DNA of 64,000 nucleotides from DASSUW01 sp963811895. Its GTDB lineage: Bacteria; Actinomycetota; Thermoleophilia; Solirubrobacterales; Solirubrobacteraceae. The notes under the pieces were generated by a model, which had not been told where the DNA came from, searched no databases, and saw only the letters and a list, made by a program, of their open reading frames with translations. The stretch covers positions 1-64,000 of the forward strand of contig CAWETE010000004.1 of the NCBI GenBank assembly GCA_963811895.1, given 5' to 3'. Every line of letters starts with the position of its first letter. The stretch's first letter is position 1. This document shows, piece after piece, positions 36,294 through 44,970 of this stretch. A program made the translations under genes and the position numbers.

Positions 36294-39194
36294 TCACGCC
36301 GCGCGGCGGGCTCGCTCCACGGTTCGCGCGAGCTCGACCCGCGAGGAGACGTCGAGCTTGCGGAAGATGTTGCGCAGGTGCGTCTCGACCGTCTTGAGGC
36401 TGAGGAAGAGCTCGGCAGCGATCTCGGGATTCGTCTTGCGGTCGACGACCAGGGCGGCGACTTGACGCTCGCGTTGGGTGAGCATCTCGACGCCCACGCC
36501 GTCGGCGCTGCCCTTGGACGTGCGCCGGTGGACGGTTCGTCCGAGCCGGCGCAGCTCCTGCTCGGCGGCATCTCGGTGGGGGAGCGCGCCGCAGGCCTCG
36601 AAGGTCGCCGCCGCGCGCTCGATCTCGGCTGCCGCTCGGTCCTGCTCCCCGGCCGCGGCGAGCGCTCGCCCGGCGAGCGTCCTCGACAGCGCGGCCTCGA
36701 TCACCGCGCCGACCTGCTCCGCGGCGGCCGCGGACGCCAGGGCGCGCTTGGCGGCTGCGGCGGGCTCGCCGGCGTGAAGCGCGACTGCCGCCGCGGCGCG
36801 CTGGGCCCAGGCGGTGGCCATCGGGAGCCCCAGGGCGGCCGCGTGCGCTTCGGCGGTCGCCGCCGCCCGCGCCGCCTCGGCGCCGTGATCGAGGTCCGCG
36901 TGGGCCGTCGCGAGGCTATCGAGGCCCATCGCTCGCCAGGCGCCGGGGATCCTCCGCAGCAGCTCGTCGTCTCCTGAGCCCTCCAGGACGTCGACGGCGC
37001 GCTGGCTGCGCCCTGCCATCACCGACGCCCGCGCGACCACCATCGCCGCCCATGCCGACAGGACGCTCTCGTCGAGCCGTCGCGTGAGCTCGAGCGCCTC
37101 TTCTGCCATCTCGAGCGCCGCCGGGAGGTCGCCGGCCATCGTCGACAGGAGTGAGCGGTTGCGCAGCATCCACGCCATGCTCTGGGTGATGCCCGCCAGC
37201 CGCGCCGCCTCGACCCCGGCGTCGAGCACCTCGGCCGCCTCGCTGAGCCTGCCGCGCATGAAGTGAGCCGCTCCGAGCGCCGGGATCAGCGTCGGGTGCA
37301 GATGGCCCGCGGCACGCCCGAGCCTGAGCGCGCGCTCGGCGTGCGTGACTGCCTCGTCGTAGCGGTCGAGAAACGTAGCGGCCGAGCAGAGGTAGGCGGG
37401 GGCGTCGATCCGCGCGGTGAGCTCCTCGTCCGACATGGCGGCGACGACGGCAGTCGCCTCGTCGTAGGAGGCCTGCGCCTCGCCGATGCTGCCGGCGACC
37501 GCGTGACCGAGCGCGAGCATCGCGGTGGCGGCCGCGATCAGCGGGCGCTCGCCCAGCTCACGCGCCGCTCCGAGCGCGCGCGTCGCCCAGTCGCGGACCG
37601 CTTCGGGTTCCGAGCGGAACAGCGCGTCGATCGCGAGCTCGATCATGAGGGAGATCGCGTCGGCCGCCGCCGGATCCGGGAGCTGGTCCAGACCCGCGAC
37701 CAGGCGCGCGTGCGCGTCCTCGTGACGGCCGAGCAGGCGCTCGACGCCGGCGCACGTCGTCGTCAGCTGCACGCGAAGACCGACCGGCTCGGCCGGGGCG
37801 AGCCCGATGCTCTCGAGCAGGTCGGCATGGCTCTCGGCGAGGCGTCCCTGCGCGGCGAGCGCGCGAGCCCGCGCCAGCAACAGGCCGACCCGCTGCTCGG
37901 CGGGCGCGGTACTGGGCATGAGGCGCAGCGCGGCGCTGAACCACCGGGTGGCACTGGCGGGGGCGCGAAGGATCGCCGCCGTTCCGGCCTCCGTGAGTAC
38001 GGCCACGGCCGCCGGATCCCCGTGGCGCGCCGCGAACTCGACGTGATGCGCCCGCGCCGCCGCTGACGCGCCGCGCTCTGCGAGGACCTGCGCGCAGCGC
38101 TCGTGCGCGCCGAGCAGCCACCCGCCAGGCGCGCTCTCGTACACCGCGCGCCGCACGAGCGGGTGGCGGAAGCGGAAGCGCCGTGGGACGTCTGTGGGAC
38201 GCACGAGCCCGAGGTCCAGGAGCTCGTCGAACGCCGCCATGGCGGTGGCGTCGTCCGCGCCGGCCGCGGCGGCGGCGGGCTCGGGCTCGAACGGGTCGCC
38301 GGCGACGGCCGCGCCGCGCAGGACCCGGCGGGTGTCGTCGGACAGGAGGCCGAGCTCCTCGGCCAGCGAGGCGATGACCGCCGCGGGCACGCCGACGGCC
38401 TCCAGCGCCGCTCCGGCGAGCGGCGACCCCCCGGCGCCTTGGGTGCGGGCGAGTTGTTGGAGGTAGAACGGGTTGCCGCCTGCCTCCTCGAAGAGCTCGT
38501 CCGCCCGCTCGCGTCCGACAGCGTCGCCGAGCAGGTCGCCGGCCGCCTCGCGTGGGAGGCCGCCCACCTCGAGCCGCGCGAGGCCGCCCTGGCGATCGGC
38601 GCGCTCGAGGGCCGCCGCGAGGCGATCGGATATCTGACGCGGGCGTGCGGCCATCACGACGAGCACGGCCGCGTCGGGTGGGCTGCGCAGGAGGGCGGTG
38701 AGCAGCTCCACCGACGCGGCGTCCGCCCAGTGGACGTCGTCGAGGGTGAGCACGAGTGGCCGGCGCGCCGCGAGCTGCTCGAGCAGCTCGCGCACCGCGC
38801 GGTGGGCGCGGTAGCGCTCGTCCTGGAGGAGGGTCCCGCCGCCAGACACAGGCTCCGACACGGACGGCAGCACCTGCGCCAGCTCGCTGCGTACCTCATC
38901 GCTCAAGGCCGCGGCCAGCCGCGGGTCCAGTCCGGCGACGTACTCGTCGAGGGCGTCGACGAAGACCCAGAACGGCAGGTCACGCTCAAGCTCGGATGCG
39001 CTGCCGCCGAGGACCGTGCACCCGCGCGCATCGGCGCGCTTGGCGAGCTCGGCCAACAGGCGGGTCTTGCCGATCCCCGGCTCGCCCTGGATCACGAGCC
39101 GAGCCGTCTGACCGTCGCACAATTCGCCGAGGGCACGATCGATCGCTTCCAGTTCGGCGGCACGCCCGACGAGCTGGTCGGCGACCTTGGTCAT
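36294..39194 (-). CDS. Large ATP-binding LuxR-family transcriptional regulator
   Basis: An intact protein of about 966 residues from MTKVADQLVGRAAELEAID. Walker A is GEPGIGKTRLL (about residue 37) and Walker B is LVLTLDDVHWAD (about 155). A long TPR-like middle follows. The C-terminal HTH is LTQRERQVAALVVDRKTNPE with AELFLSLKTVETHLRNIFRKL. It has the same architecture as the 12.7-15.5 kb protein but is diverged. It is divergent from a small gene and an MFS exporter, its most likely targets. Confidence 0.9.
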   Translation of the reverse strand: MTKVADQLVGRAAELEAIDRALGELCDGQTARLVIQGEPGIGKTRLLAELAKRADARGCTVLGGSASELERDLPFWVFVDALDEYVAGLDPRLAAALSDEVRSELAQVLPSVSEPVSGGGTLLQDERYRAHRAVRELLEQLAARRPLVLTLDDVHWADAASVELLTALLRSPPDAAVLVVMAARPRQISDRLAAALERADRQGGLARLEVGGLPREAAGDLLGDAVGRERADELFEEAGGNPFYLQQLARTQGAGGSPLAGAALEAVGVPAAVIASLAEELGLLSDDTRRVLRGAAVAGDPFEPEPAAAAAGADDATAMAAFDELLDLGLVRPTDVPRRFRFRHPLVRRAVYESAPGGWLLGAHERCAQVLAERGASAAARAHHVEFAARHGDPAAVAVLTEAGTAAILRAPASATRWFSAALRLMPSTAPAEQRVGLLLARARALAAQGRLAESHADLLESIGLAPAEPVGLRVQLTTTCAGVERLLGRHEDAHARLVAGLDQLPDPAAADAISLMIELAIDALFRSEPEAVRDWATRALGAARELGERPLIAAATAMLALGHAVAGSIGEAQASYDEATAVVAAMSDEELTARIDAPAYLCSAATFLDRYDEAVTHAERALRLGRAAGHLHPTLIPALGAAHFMRGRLSEAAEVLDAGVEAARLAGITQSMAWMLRNRSLLSTMAGDLPAALEMAEEALELTRRLDESVLSAWAAMVVARASVMAGRSQRAVDVLEGSGDDELLRRIPGAWRAMGLDSLATAHADLDHGAEAARAAATAEAHAAALGLPMATAWAQRAAAAVALHAGEPAAAAKRALASAAAAEQVGAVIEAALSRTLAGRALAAAGEQDRAAAEIERAAATFEACGALPHRDAAEQELRRLGRTVHRRTSKGSADGVGVEMLTQRERQVAALVVDRKTNPEIAAELFLSLKTVETHLRNIFRKLDVSSRVELARTVERARRAA

Positions 39195-39300
39195 GGGGAG
39201 AGGAGGCTGCCCCCCGAGCATAACCCCGTCACGAGGTCAGGGTGCGAGATCGGGGTGCCCGCCCGATGTCGGGGCGCCGGCCCGCCGTCAGTCTCGTCGC

Positions 39301-39542
39301 ATGCCGCGCTTCCTGATCCATCACCGCCACGAGCCGCATCAGTGCGGCGTCGCGTTCGCCGCCTTCAAGGGCCACAAACCCCGCTCCGGCATCGCCCGGC
39401 GCTGGCCTCGTGCCTGGACGGCGACCATGCGATCTGGTGGACGGTCGAGGCCGACAGCGAGGACGACGCGGTGCGGCAGGTGCCGTTCTTCGTCGCCCAG
39501 CGCTCGACGGTCACACGGGTGACCGAGGTCGTGATCCCGTGA
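39301..39542 (+). CDS. Small conserved-looking protein of about 80 residues (one frameshift)
   Basis: It starts MPRFLIHHRHEPHQCGVAFA and, after a one-base insertion near 39375 (AAC read as AAAC), continues LRHRPALASCLDGDHAIWWT to a stop after TEVVIP. The composition and the WWTVEADSEDDAVR stretch look like a ferredoxin-like dimeric barrel protein; I cannot name the family. It lies just before the MFS gene and divergent from the LuxR-ATPase. Confidence 0.5.
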
Positions 39543-39571
39543 GCCCCCTCATCGCCCCGAAGGAGACCCCG

Positions 39572-41117
39572 ATGCAACCGTATCCGCGCCGCTGGCAGGC
39601 GCTGGGCGTGCTCGCGCTCAGCCTGCTCGTGATCACGATGGGCAACACGATCCTCAACGTCGGTCTGCCGAGCATCCGCGAGGAGCTCGGCGCAAGCTCG
39701 AGCCAGCTGCAGTGGATCGTCGACAGCTACGTGCTGGTGTTCGCGGGCCTGCTGCTCGCCGCGGGCAGCCTCGGTGATCGCTTCGGGCGCAGGCGCGCGC
39801 TCGCGTCCGGGTTGGTGGTGTTCGGGCTCGGGTCCGTCCTCGCGGCCCTGTCGACCGACGCGACCATGCTCATCGCCTCACGTGCGCTCATGGGCCTCGG
39901 CGCGGCCGGGATCATGCCCACGACGCTGTCGATCCTCACGAACATCTTCCCGTCGAACGAGCGGCCGAAGGCGATCGCCATCTGGGCCGCGGTGTCAGGG
40001 CTCGGCGTCGCGATCGGCCCGATCTCCGGCGGCTTCCTGCTCGAGCACTTCGACTCGAGCAGCATCTTCCTGATCAACCTGCCCGTCGTAGCCGCGTCCC
40101 TGATCGGCGCCTTCGCGCTCGTGCCGGATTCACGTGACCCCAACTCGCCCAAGCTCGACCTGCCGGGCACGGCGCCTGTCCATCGCCGGCCTCAGCGCCG
40201 TCATCTGGGCCCTGATCGAGGCGCCCGAGCACGGTTGGAGCAGCCCCGTCATCCTGGCGGCCTTCGCGGCCGGCGCGGCGATCAGCGTGGCGTTCATCGC
40301 CTGGGAGCGCCGCACCGACCACCCGATGCTCGACGTGAGCGTCTTTCGCAACCTGCGCTTCAGCGCGGCGAGCATCTCGATCGCGTGCGTGTTCTTCGCG
40401 CTGATGGGCGTCATGTACGTCCTCACCATGTACATGCAGTCGGTGCTCGGGTACAGCCCGCTCCAGGCCGGCGTGAAGATGCTGCCGATCGCGATCGGCA
40501 TGGTCCTGGCGTCGAAGCTCGCCATCGGGCTCACACGCCGCCTCGGCACGAAGTTCTCCGTGACGCTCGGCCTGGGCACCGTCGCCGGCGCGCTGATGAT
40601 GATCGCGACGTTCGACACGGACACGACGGGCCTCCAGATCGCCCTGGCGCTCGGCGCCCTGGGTCTGGGCATGGGCTTCGCGATGTCTCCCGCGACCGAG
40701 GCGATCATGGGCGCGCTTCCCCGCGCCAAGGCCGGCATCGGGTCCGCCATGAACGACGTCGTCCGCGAAGTCGGCGGCATGCTCGGCATCGCCGTGCTCG
40801 GCAGCATCCTGTCCTCGGGCTATGGCTCGGGCATGGACGACGCGACCGCCGGACTGCCCCACGCGGCGACAGACGCGGCGAGCGACAGCGTCGGCGCGGC
40901 CCACGAGATCGGCGCACAAATCGGCGGCGGAGCCGGCGCCAAGCTGATCGACACCGCCAACAACGCGTTCGTCGACGCCCTCACCACGACCGCCACCCTC
41001 GGGGCTGCGGCCGCCGTGATCGGCGCGCTCATCGCCTTCGCATTCCTGCCCTCGCGCGCCCGCGCCGAGCATCCGACGCCGCTCGGCACCGAGCTGCTCG
41101 AGCCGGCCCTGGCCTGA
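39572..41117 (+). CDS. MFS drug exporter, DHA2/EmrB-QacA family (one frameshift)
   Basis: A protein of about 515 residues with 14 predicted helices. Motifs include the LGDRFGRRRAL loop between helices 2 and 3, MGLGAAGIMPTTLSIL, and GPISGGFLL in helix 5 (antiporter motif C-like). A C-to-CC insertion near 40175 breaks the frame after LPGTA, and LSIAGLSAVIWALIEAPEHG continues. It should export hydrophobic compounds with protons. GAAGGAGA precedes the ATG. It may be regulated by the divergent LuxR-ATPase. Confidence 0.88.
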
Positions 41118-41191
41118 TCCCACCCCCACCCCCGACCACCTCGGCCGGACTGACCTCGGCCAGACGCCAACCAACACAAGGAGAAACTCGA

Positions 41192-41341
41192 ATGCACAAC
41201 CTGCTCTGGGCCCCGATCGCCGTCGCGGCCGGCCGCGAACTCGCCATGTCCGGCCTGCCGGACGCCCCCGCTGTCGCCGACAAGCGGCGACGTGCCGCGC
41301 GGCCCCTCCGCCCGCTCGCCGGGCACCGCGAGGCGGTCTGA
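41192..41341 (+). CDS. Small hypothetical protein (49 residues)
   Basis: ACAAGGAGA precedes an ATG opening MHNLLWAPIAVAAGRELAMS. A basic tail follows (DKRRRAARPLRPLAGHREAV). It lies 74 bases after the MFS gene and probably shares its transcript. No family recognised. The good ribosome site is the main support. Confidence 0.45.
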   Translation: MHNLLWAPIAVAAGRELAMSGLPDAPAVADKRRRAARPLRPLAGHREAV

Positions 41342-41365
41342 TATCGCCGTCGGCCCCTGAGCGTC

Positions 41366-41400
41366 CCCCGTAGAGCCGCCGAATGCGGCGCTTTACGGGG
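41366..41400. terminator. Hairpin terminator beside tRNA-His
   Basis: CCCCGTA ... GCCG / CGGC ... TACGGGG forms a long imperfect stem with an AATG loop. It begins 11 bases beyond the tRNA 3' end and lies 25 bases after the small gene, so it may serve both strands. Confidence 0.7.
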
Positions 41401-41410
41401 TGTCGTTAGG

Positions 41411-41484
41411 GGTGAGCGACGGGACTCGAACCCGCGGCCGCCGGGACCACAACCCGGAGCTCTACCAACTGAGCTACGCCCACC
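41411..41484 (-). tRNA. tRNA-His (anticodon GTG)
   Basis: Read on the minus strand the cloverleaf is complete. The acceptor is GTGGGCG with CGCTCAC, plus the extra 5' G opposite C73 that marks tRNA-His. The D arm holds GTAGCTCAGTTGGTAGAGC, the anticodon stem CCGGG/CCCGG has loop TTGTGGT, and the T arm has GGTTCGAGTCC. CCA is not encoded. Confidence 0.95.
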
Positions 41485-41598
41485 AAGCGCGGAGCCGAGT
41501 CTAGCGGTCGCCCGGGCGTTCGTTGTCCGTGTTCGAACCAGCAGGACTGGACTTCTGGTCAGGGACTTCGACCAGGGGTGCTTGGGAGGTTCATCTGG

Positions 41599-42306
41599 AT
41601 GATGCGGACCCTCGACGCACGGCCCTTCGGGCTGCTCGGCGCGCTCCTCGCCGGGGCGGCGGTGGCGCTTGCCGTGATGGCGGCGGCCGGCACCGACCCC
41701 GCCGTCTGGGTGGCCGTGGCCGGCGCGTTCGCGTGTGCGTGCGGGCTGGTGGTCGGAACGACGGCGCGGGTGGTGCCGGCGGTGGCGCTCGCGGGCGTGG
41801 CCGCCGCCGCGCTGGTCCTCGCCGTCGACGGGTACCGGGACCCGGCGCCCGCCGAGGTGCGCGCGTTCAAGGCGCATGCCGTGGCCGCGCCGCGGGCGCC
41901 GAGCGTGACGCGCGTCGAGAAGGTCGAGAAGCCCGCCCCGCCGCCCGCGCCGCCGCTCACGGCGCCGCAGTTCGTCCACCGGTTCTACGCGGCCCTCGAC
42001 GCCGGCCGCTTCGGCCAGGCGTGGGAGCGGCTCGGGCCGGTGGTGCAGGCGCGGTCGGTGAGCTTCGACGCGTGGCGCGACGGGTACGAGACGACGCTGT
42101 CGCAGCGGGTCGAGGACCTGCGCGTCGAGGCGGGCGGCAACGTGCGGCACACGCTCGTCACGATCGACCGCACGCCGTGCGGCGGCACCACCGAGCGGCG
42201 CTACGAGATGCTCTGGTACCTGCAGCGCGACGGCCGCACCTTCACCGCGCGAGACGTGGTCGGCGTGCAGCTTGCAGGCGTCGAACCTGCGCTTGCCTGC
42301 GGCTAG
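41599..42306 (+). CDS. Membrane protein with C-terminal extracytoplasmic NTF2-like domain
   Basis: A protein of about 235 residues. Two or three helices (LLGALLAGAAVALAVMAAAG; WVAVAGAFACACGLVVG; VALAGVAAAALVLAV) lead to a Pro-rich linker (PAPPPAPPLTAPQ). A domain follows reading FVHRFYAALDAGRFGQAWER, typical of NTF2-like/DUF4878-type folds. GGGAGG lies nine bases before the ATG at 41599. It directly precedes the purine cluster, but the next promoter looks separate. The function is unknown. Confidence 0.65.
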   Translation: MMRTLDARPFGLLGALLAGAAVALAVMAAAGTDPAVWVAVAGAFACACGLVVGTTARVVPAVALAGVAAAALVLAVDGYRDPAPAEVRAFKAHAVAAPRAPSVTRVEKVEKPAPPPAPPLTAPQFVHRFYAALDAGRFGQAWERLGPVVQARSVSFDAWRDGYETTLSQRVEDLRVEAGGNVRHTLVTIDRTPCGGTTERRYEMLWYLQRDGRTFTARDVVGVQLAGVEPALACG

Positions 42307-42317
42307 TTGGTCGCGCA

Positions 42318-42323
42318 TAGACT
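42318..42323 (+). promoter_or_regulatory. Probable -10 box of the xanthine dehydrogenase operon (leaderless)
   Basis: TAGACT lies six bases before the ATG of the FAD subunit, with no ribosome site between. This fits a leaderless actinobacterial promoter starting the catabolic operon. No clear -35 is seen. Confidence 0.45.
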
Positions 42324-42329
42324 GCCCGG

Positions 42330-43169
42330 ATGGAGTTCCTCCAGCCGGCCACGTGGGAGGAGGCCCTCGAGGCCAAGGCGGCCCACCCCGAGGCCATGCC
42401 GTTGTGGGGCGGGACGGACGTGATGGTGGAGATGAACTTCGGCCGCGCGCGGCCGGAGGCGATCCTCGACCTCACGCGCGTGACCGCGCTGACCGAGCAC
42501 GACCGCGACGACGGCACGCTGCGCGTCGGCGCCGGCGTCACATACACGCGCGCGATCGCCGAGCTGGGCGACCTGCTGCCGGGGCTGGCCATCGCCTCGC
42601 GCACGGTCGGCTCGCCGCAGATCCGCAACCGCGGGACGATCGGCGGGAACCTCGGCTCGTCCTCCCCCGCGGGCGACGCGCTGCCGCCGCTCTACGCGAG
42701 CAACGCGACGATCGAGGTCGCCTCCATACACGGCACGCGGAGCATCGCGATCGAGGACTTCATCACCGGGCCCAAGCGCAACGTCCTCGAGCCCGATGAG
42801 CTGATCGCCGCCTTCCAGATCCCCGTCGCGCGCGGCAACCAGCAGTTCAGCAAGATCGGCACGCGCAACGCGATGGTGATCGCCGTCTGCTCGTTCGCGC
42901 TGGCGGTCGACGAGGAGGAGCGGAAGGTCGGCACCTGCATCGGCTCGGCCGCCCCCACCCCGCGCCGCGCGCACGAGGCCGAGTCGTTCATCGACCAGGC
43001 GCTCGACTGGGACGGCCACGGACCGATCGACGACGAGGCCGCGCGGCGCTTCGGCGACCTGGTGGCCGAGGCCGCCTCGCCGATCGACGACCAGCGCGGC
43101 AGCGCGGTCTACCGCCGCCACGCCTTGGCCGTCATGGCGCGGCGCACGCTGAAGTGGGCCTGGGCATGA
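42330..43169 (+). CDS. Xanthine dehydrogenase-family FAD subunit
   Basis: A protein of 279 residues, the CoxM/XdhB FAD-binding type. It has AMPLWGGTDVMVEMNFGRAR, the pyrophosphate-binding TVGSPQIRNRGTIGGNLGSSSPAGD, and a C-terminal CO-dehydrogenase flavoprotein domain. It passes electrons from the molybdenum site to NAD+ or another acceptor. It is the first gene of a tightly overlapping operon with the 2Fe-2S subunit, a deaminase and the molybdenum subunit. Confidence 0.92.
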   Translation: MEFLQPATWEEALEAKAAHPEAMPLWGGTDVMVEMNFGRARPEAILDLTRVTALTEHDRDDGTLRVGAGVTYTRAIAELGDLLPGLAIASRTVGSPQIRNRGTIGGNLGSSSPAGDALPPLYASNATIEVASIHGTRSIAIEDFITGPKRNVLEPDELIAAFQIPVARGNQQFSKIGTRNAMVIAVCSFALAVDEEERKVGTCIGSAAPTPRRAHEAESFIDQALDWDGHGPIDDEAARRFGDLVAEAASPIDDQRGSAVYRRHALAVMARRTLKWAWA

Positions 43170-43627
43170 GGCTGACCTGCCTCATCAACGGCGAGGAGCG
43201 CGAGGTCGACGGCCTGTGGGAGGGCGAGAGCCTGCTGCACGTGCTGCGCGAGCGGCTCGCCCTGCCGGGCTCCAAGAACGCGTGCGAGCAGGGCGAGTGC
43301 GGCTCGTGCTCGATCTACCTCGACGGCGAGCTGGTGTGCTCGTGCCTGGTCATGGCCGGCCAGGCCGAGGGCCGCGAGATCGTCACCGTGGAAGGCCTGG
43401 CGCCGGATGAGGACGAGCTGCACCCGATCCAGGAGGCGTTCATCCAGGCGGGCGCGGTGCAGTGCGGGTTCTGCACGCCCGGCCTGATCGTGGCCACCCA
43501 CGACCTGCTGGCGCGCAAGCCGCGGCCGAGTGACCCCGAGATCCGCGAGGCGCTGGCCGGCAACCTGTGCCGTTGCACGGGCTACGAGAAGATCCTCGAC
43601 GCCGTGAGGCTGGCGGCGCAGCGATGA
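43166..43627 (+). CDS. Xanthine dehydrogenase-family 2Fe-2S subunit
   Basis: A protein of 153 residues. The plant-type cluster is ACEQGECGSCSIYLDGELVC (Cys about 40-60), and the second cluster is QCGFCTPGLI ... NLCRCTGYEKI. It transfers electrons between the Mo and FAD subunits. It overlaps both neighbours by 4 bases, showing strict co-translation. All eight Cys are present. Confidence 0.93.
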   Translation: MRLTCLINGEEREVDGLWEGESLLHVLRERLALPGSKNACEQGECGSCSIYLDGELVCSCLVMAGQAEGREIVTVEGLAPDEDELHPIQEAFIQAGAVQCGFCTPGLIVATHDLLARKPRPSDPEIREALAGNLCRCTGYEKILDAVRLAAQR

Positions 43628-44970
43628 AGCTCGTCATCGAGGGCTGCGCGATCGCCACCGTGGACGCCGCGGGCACCGAGCACGCCGACGGGCACATCGT
43701 GATCGAGGACGGCCGCATCGCGGCGGTCGGCGAGGGGACCACGGACGAGACCGGCACGCGGATCGACGGCCGCGGCATGCTCGCCACGCCCGGCCTCGTC
43801 AACTGCCACCACCACCTCTACCAGTGGGCCACGCGCGGCATGTCGCAGCAGTCGACGCTGTTCGAGTGGCTGCAGGAGCTCTACCCCGTGTGGGCGCGCG
43901 TCGACGGCGACATCGAGCGCGCCGCCGCCCGGGCCGGGCTGGCCGCGCTGGCGCGCTCCGGCTGCAGCACGAGCACCGACCACCACTACGTCTTCCCGCG
44001 CGGCGCCGGCGACCTGCTCGCGATCGAGGTGGAGGCGGCCCGCGAGCTGCACGTGCGCTTCCACCCGTGCCGCGGCAGCATGGACCTCGGGAAGTCCCAG
44101 GGCGGCCTGCCGCCCGACGAGGTCACCGAGGACCGCGACGCGATCCTGACGGCCTGCGCCGAGGCGATCGACCGCTTCCACGACCCGGCGCCGGACGCCA
44201 TGGTCCGGGTCGCGCTCGCGCCGTGCTCCCCGTTCAGCGTCACGAAGGAGCTGATGGCGGAGACCGCCGAGTTCGCGAGAGCGCGGAACGTCCGCCTGCA
44301 CACCCACATGGCCGAGACGCTCGACGAGGAGCAGTTCTGCCTCGAGCTGTTCGGCGTGCGCCCGGTCGAGTACCTCGAGCAGGTCGGCTGGCTGGGCGAC
44401 GACGTCTGGCTCGCCCACTGCGTGCACCTCGACGAGCGCGAGGTCCGCCGTTTCGGTGAGACCGGCACCGGCGTGGCGCACTGCCCGTCCTCGAACGCGC
44501 GGCTCGGCGCCGGCATCGCGCCGGTGGCGGCGCTCACGGCAGCAGGCGCGCCGGTCGGCCTCGGCGTCGACGGTCCGGCCTCCAACGAGGCGGGCGAGCT
44601 GGCCGGCGAGCTGCGCGAGGCCCTGCTCGTCGCGCGGATCAAGGGCGGCCCGCAGGCGCTGACCGCCCGCGAGGCGCTCGCGCTGGGCACCATCCACGGC
44701 GCCCGCTGCCTCGGAAGAGAAGACGAGATCGGCTCGCTCGAGCCCGGCAAGCTGGCCGACGTCGCGCTCTGGCAGGTCGGCGACCTCGACCACGCGGGCA
44801 TCGCCGACCCGGTCGCCGCGCTGGTGCTCGGCGCGCGCCCGATCGTCGACACGCTGCTGGTCGGGGGGAAGCCCGTCGTCGAGAATGGCCGTCTCACCAC
44901 GGCCGACGAGGACGAGATCGCCCGCGACATCGCCAAGGCGAGCCGCCGGATGCAGGAGGTGGTGGTGTGA
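43624..44970 (+). CDS. 8-Oxoguanine deaminase-like amidohydrolase
   Basis: A protein of 448 residues. The metal site is shown by LVNCHHHLYQWATRGM (HxH), RLHTHMAETLDEE, WLAHCVHL and GLGVDGPASNE. TLFEWLQELYPVWARV and TSTDHHYVFP match the 8-oxoguanine deaminase group (type PA0142), which turns 8-oxoguanine into urate; guanine deaminase or related activity is possible. Its place inside an XDH operon upstream of uricase supports feeding urate. ATGA overlap with the 2Fe-2S gene. Confidence 0.8.
   Translation: MKLVIEGCAIATVDAAGTEHADGHIVIEDGRIAAVGEGTTDETGTRIDGRGMLATPGLVNCHHHLYQWATRGMSQQSTLFEWLQELYPVWARVDGDIERAAARAGLAALARSGCSTSTDHHYVFPRGAGDLLAIEVEAARELHVRFHPCRGSMDLGKSQGGLPPDEVTEDRDAILTACAEAIDRFHDPAPDAMVRVALAPCSPFSVTKELMAETAEFARARNVRLHTHMAETLDEEQFCLELFGVRPVEYLEQVGWLGDDVWLAHCVHLDEREVRRFGETGTGVAHCPSSNARLGAGIAPVAALTAAGAPVGLGVDGPASNEAGELAGELREALLVARIKGGPQALTAREALALGTIHGARCLGREDEIGSLEPGKLADVALWQVGDLDHAGIADPVAALVLGARPIVDTLLVGGKPVVENGRLTTADEDEIARDIAKASRRMQEVVV

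Noticed and set aside
41566..41595. Fourth copy of the 30-base element before the NTF2-like membrane protein
   Set aside because: Only GACCAGGGG matches, the CGGGCGCGA half is missing, and the distance to the start is too short.
42200..42329. Purine riboswitch before the xanthine dehydrogenase operon
   Set aside because: The transcript appears leaderless and the preceding sequence is coding; no three-way junction with the conserved loop pairs is visible.
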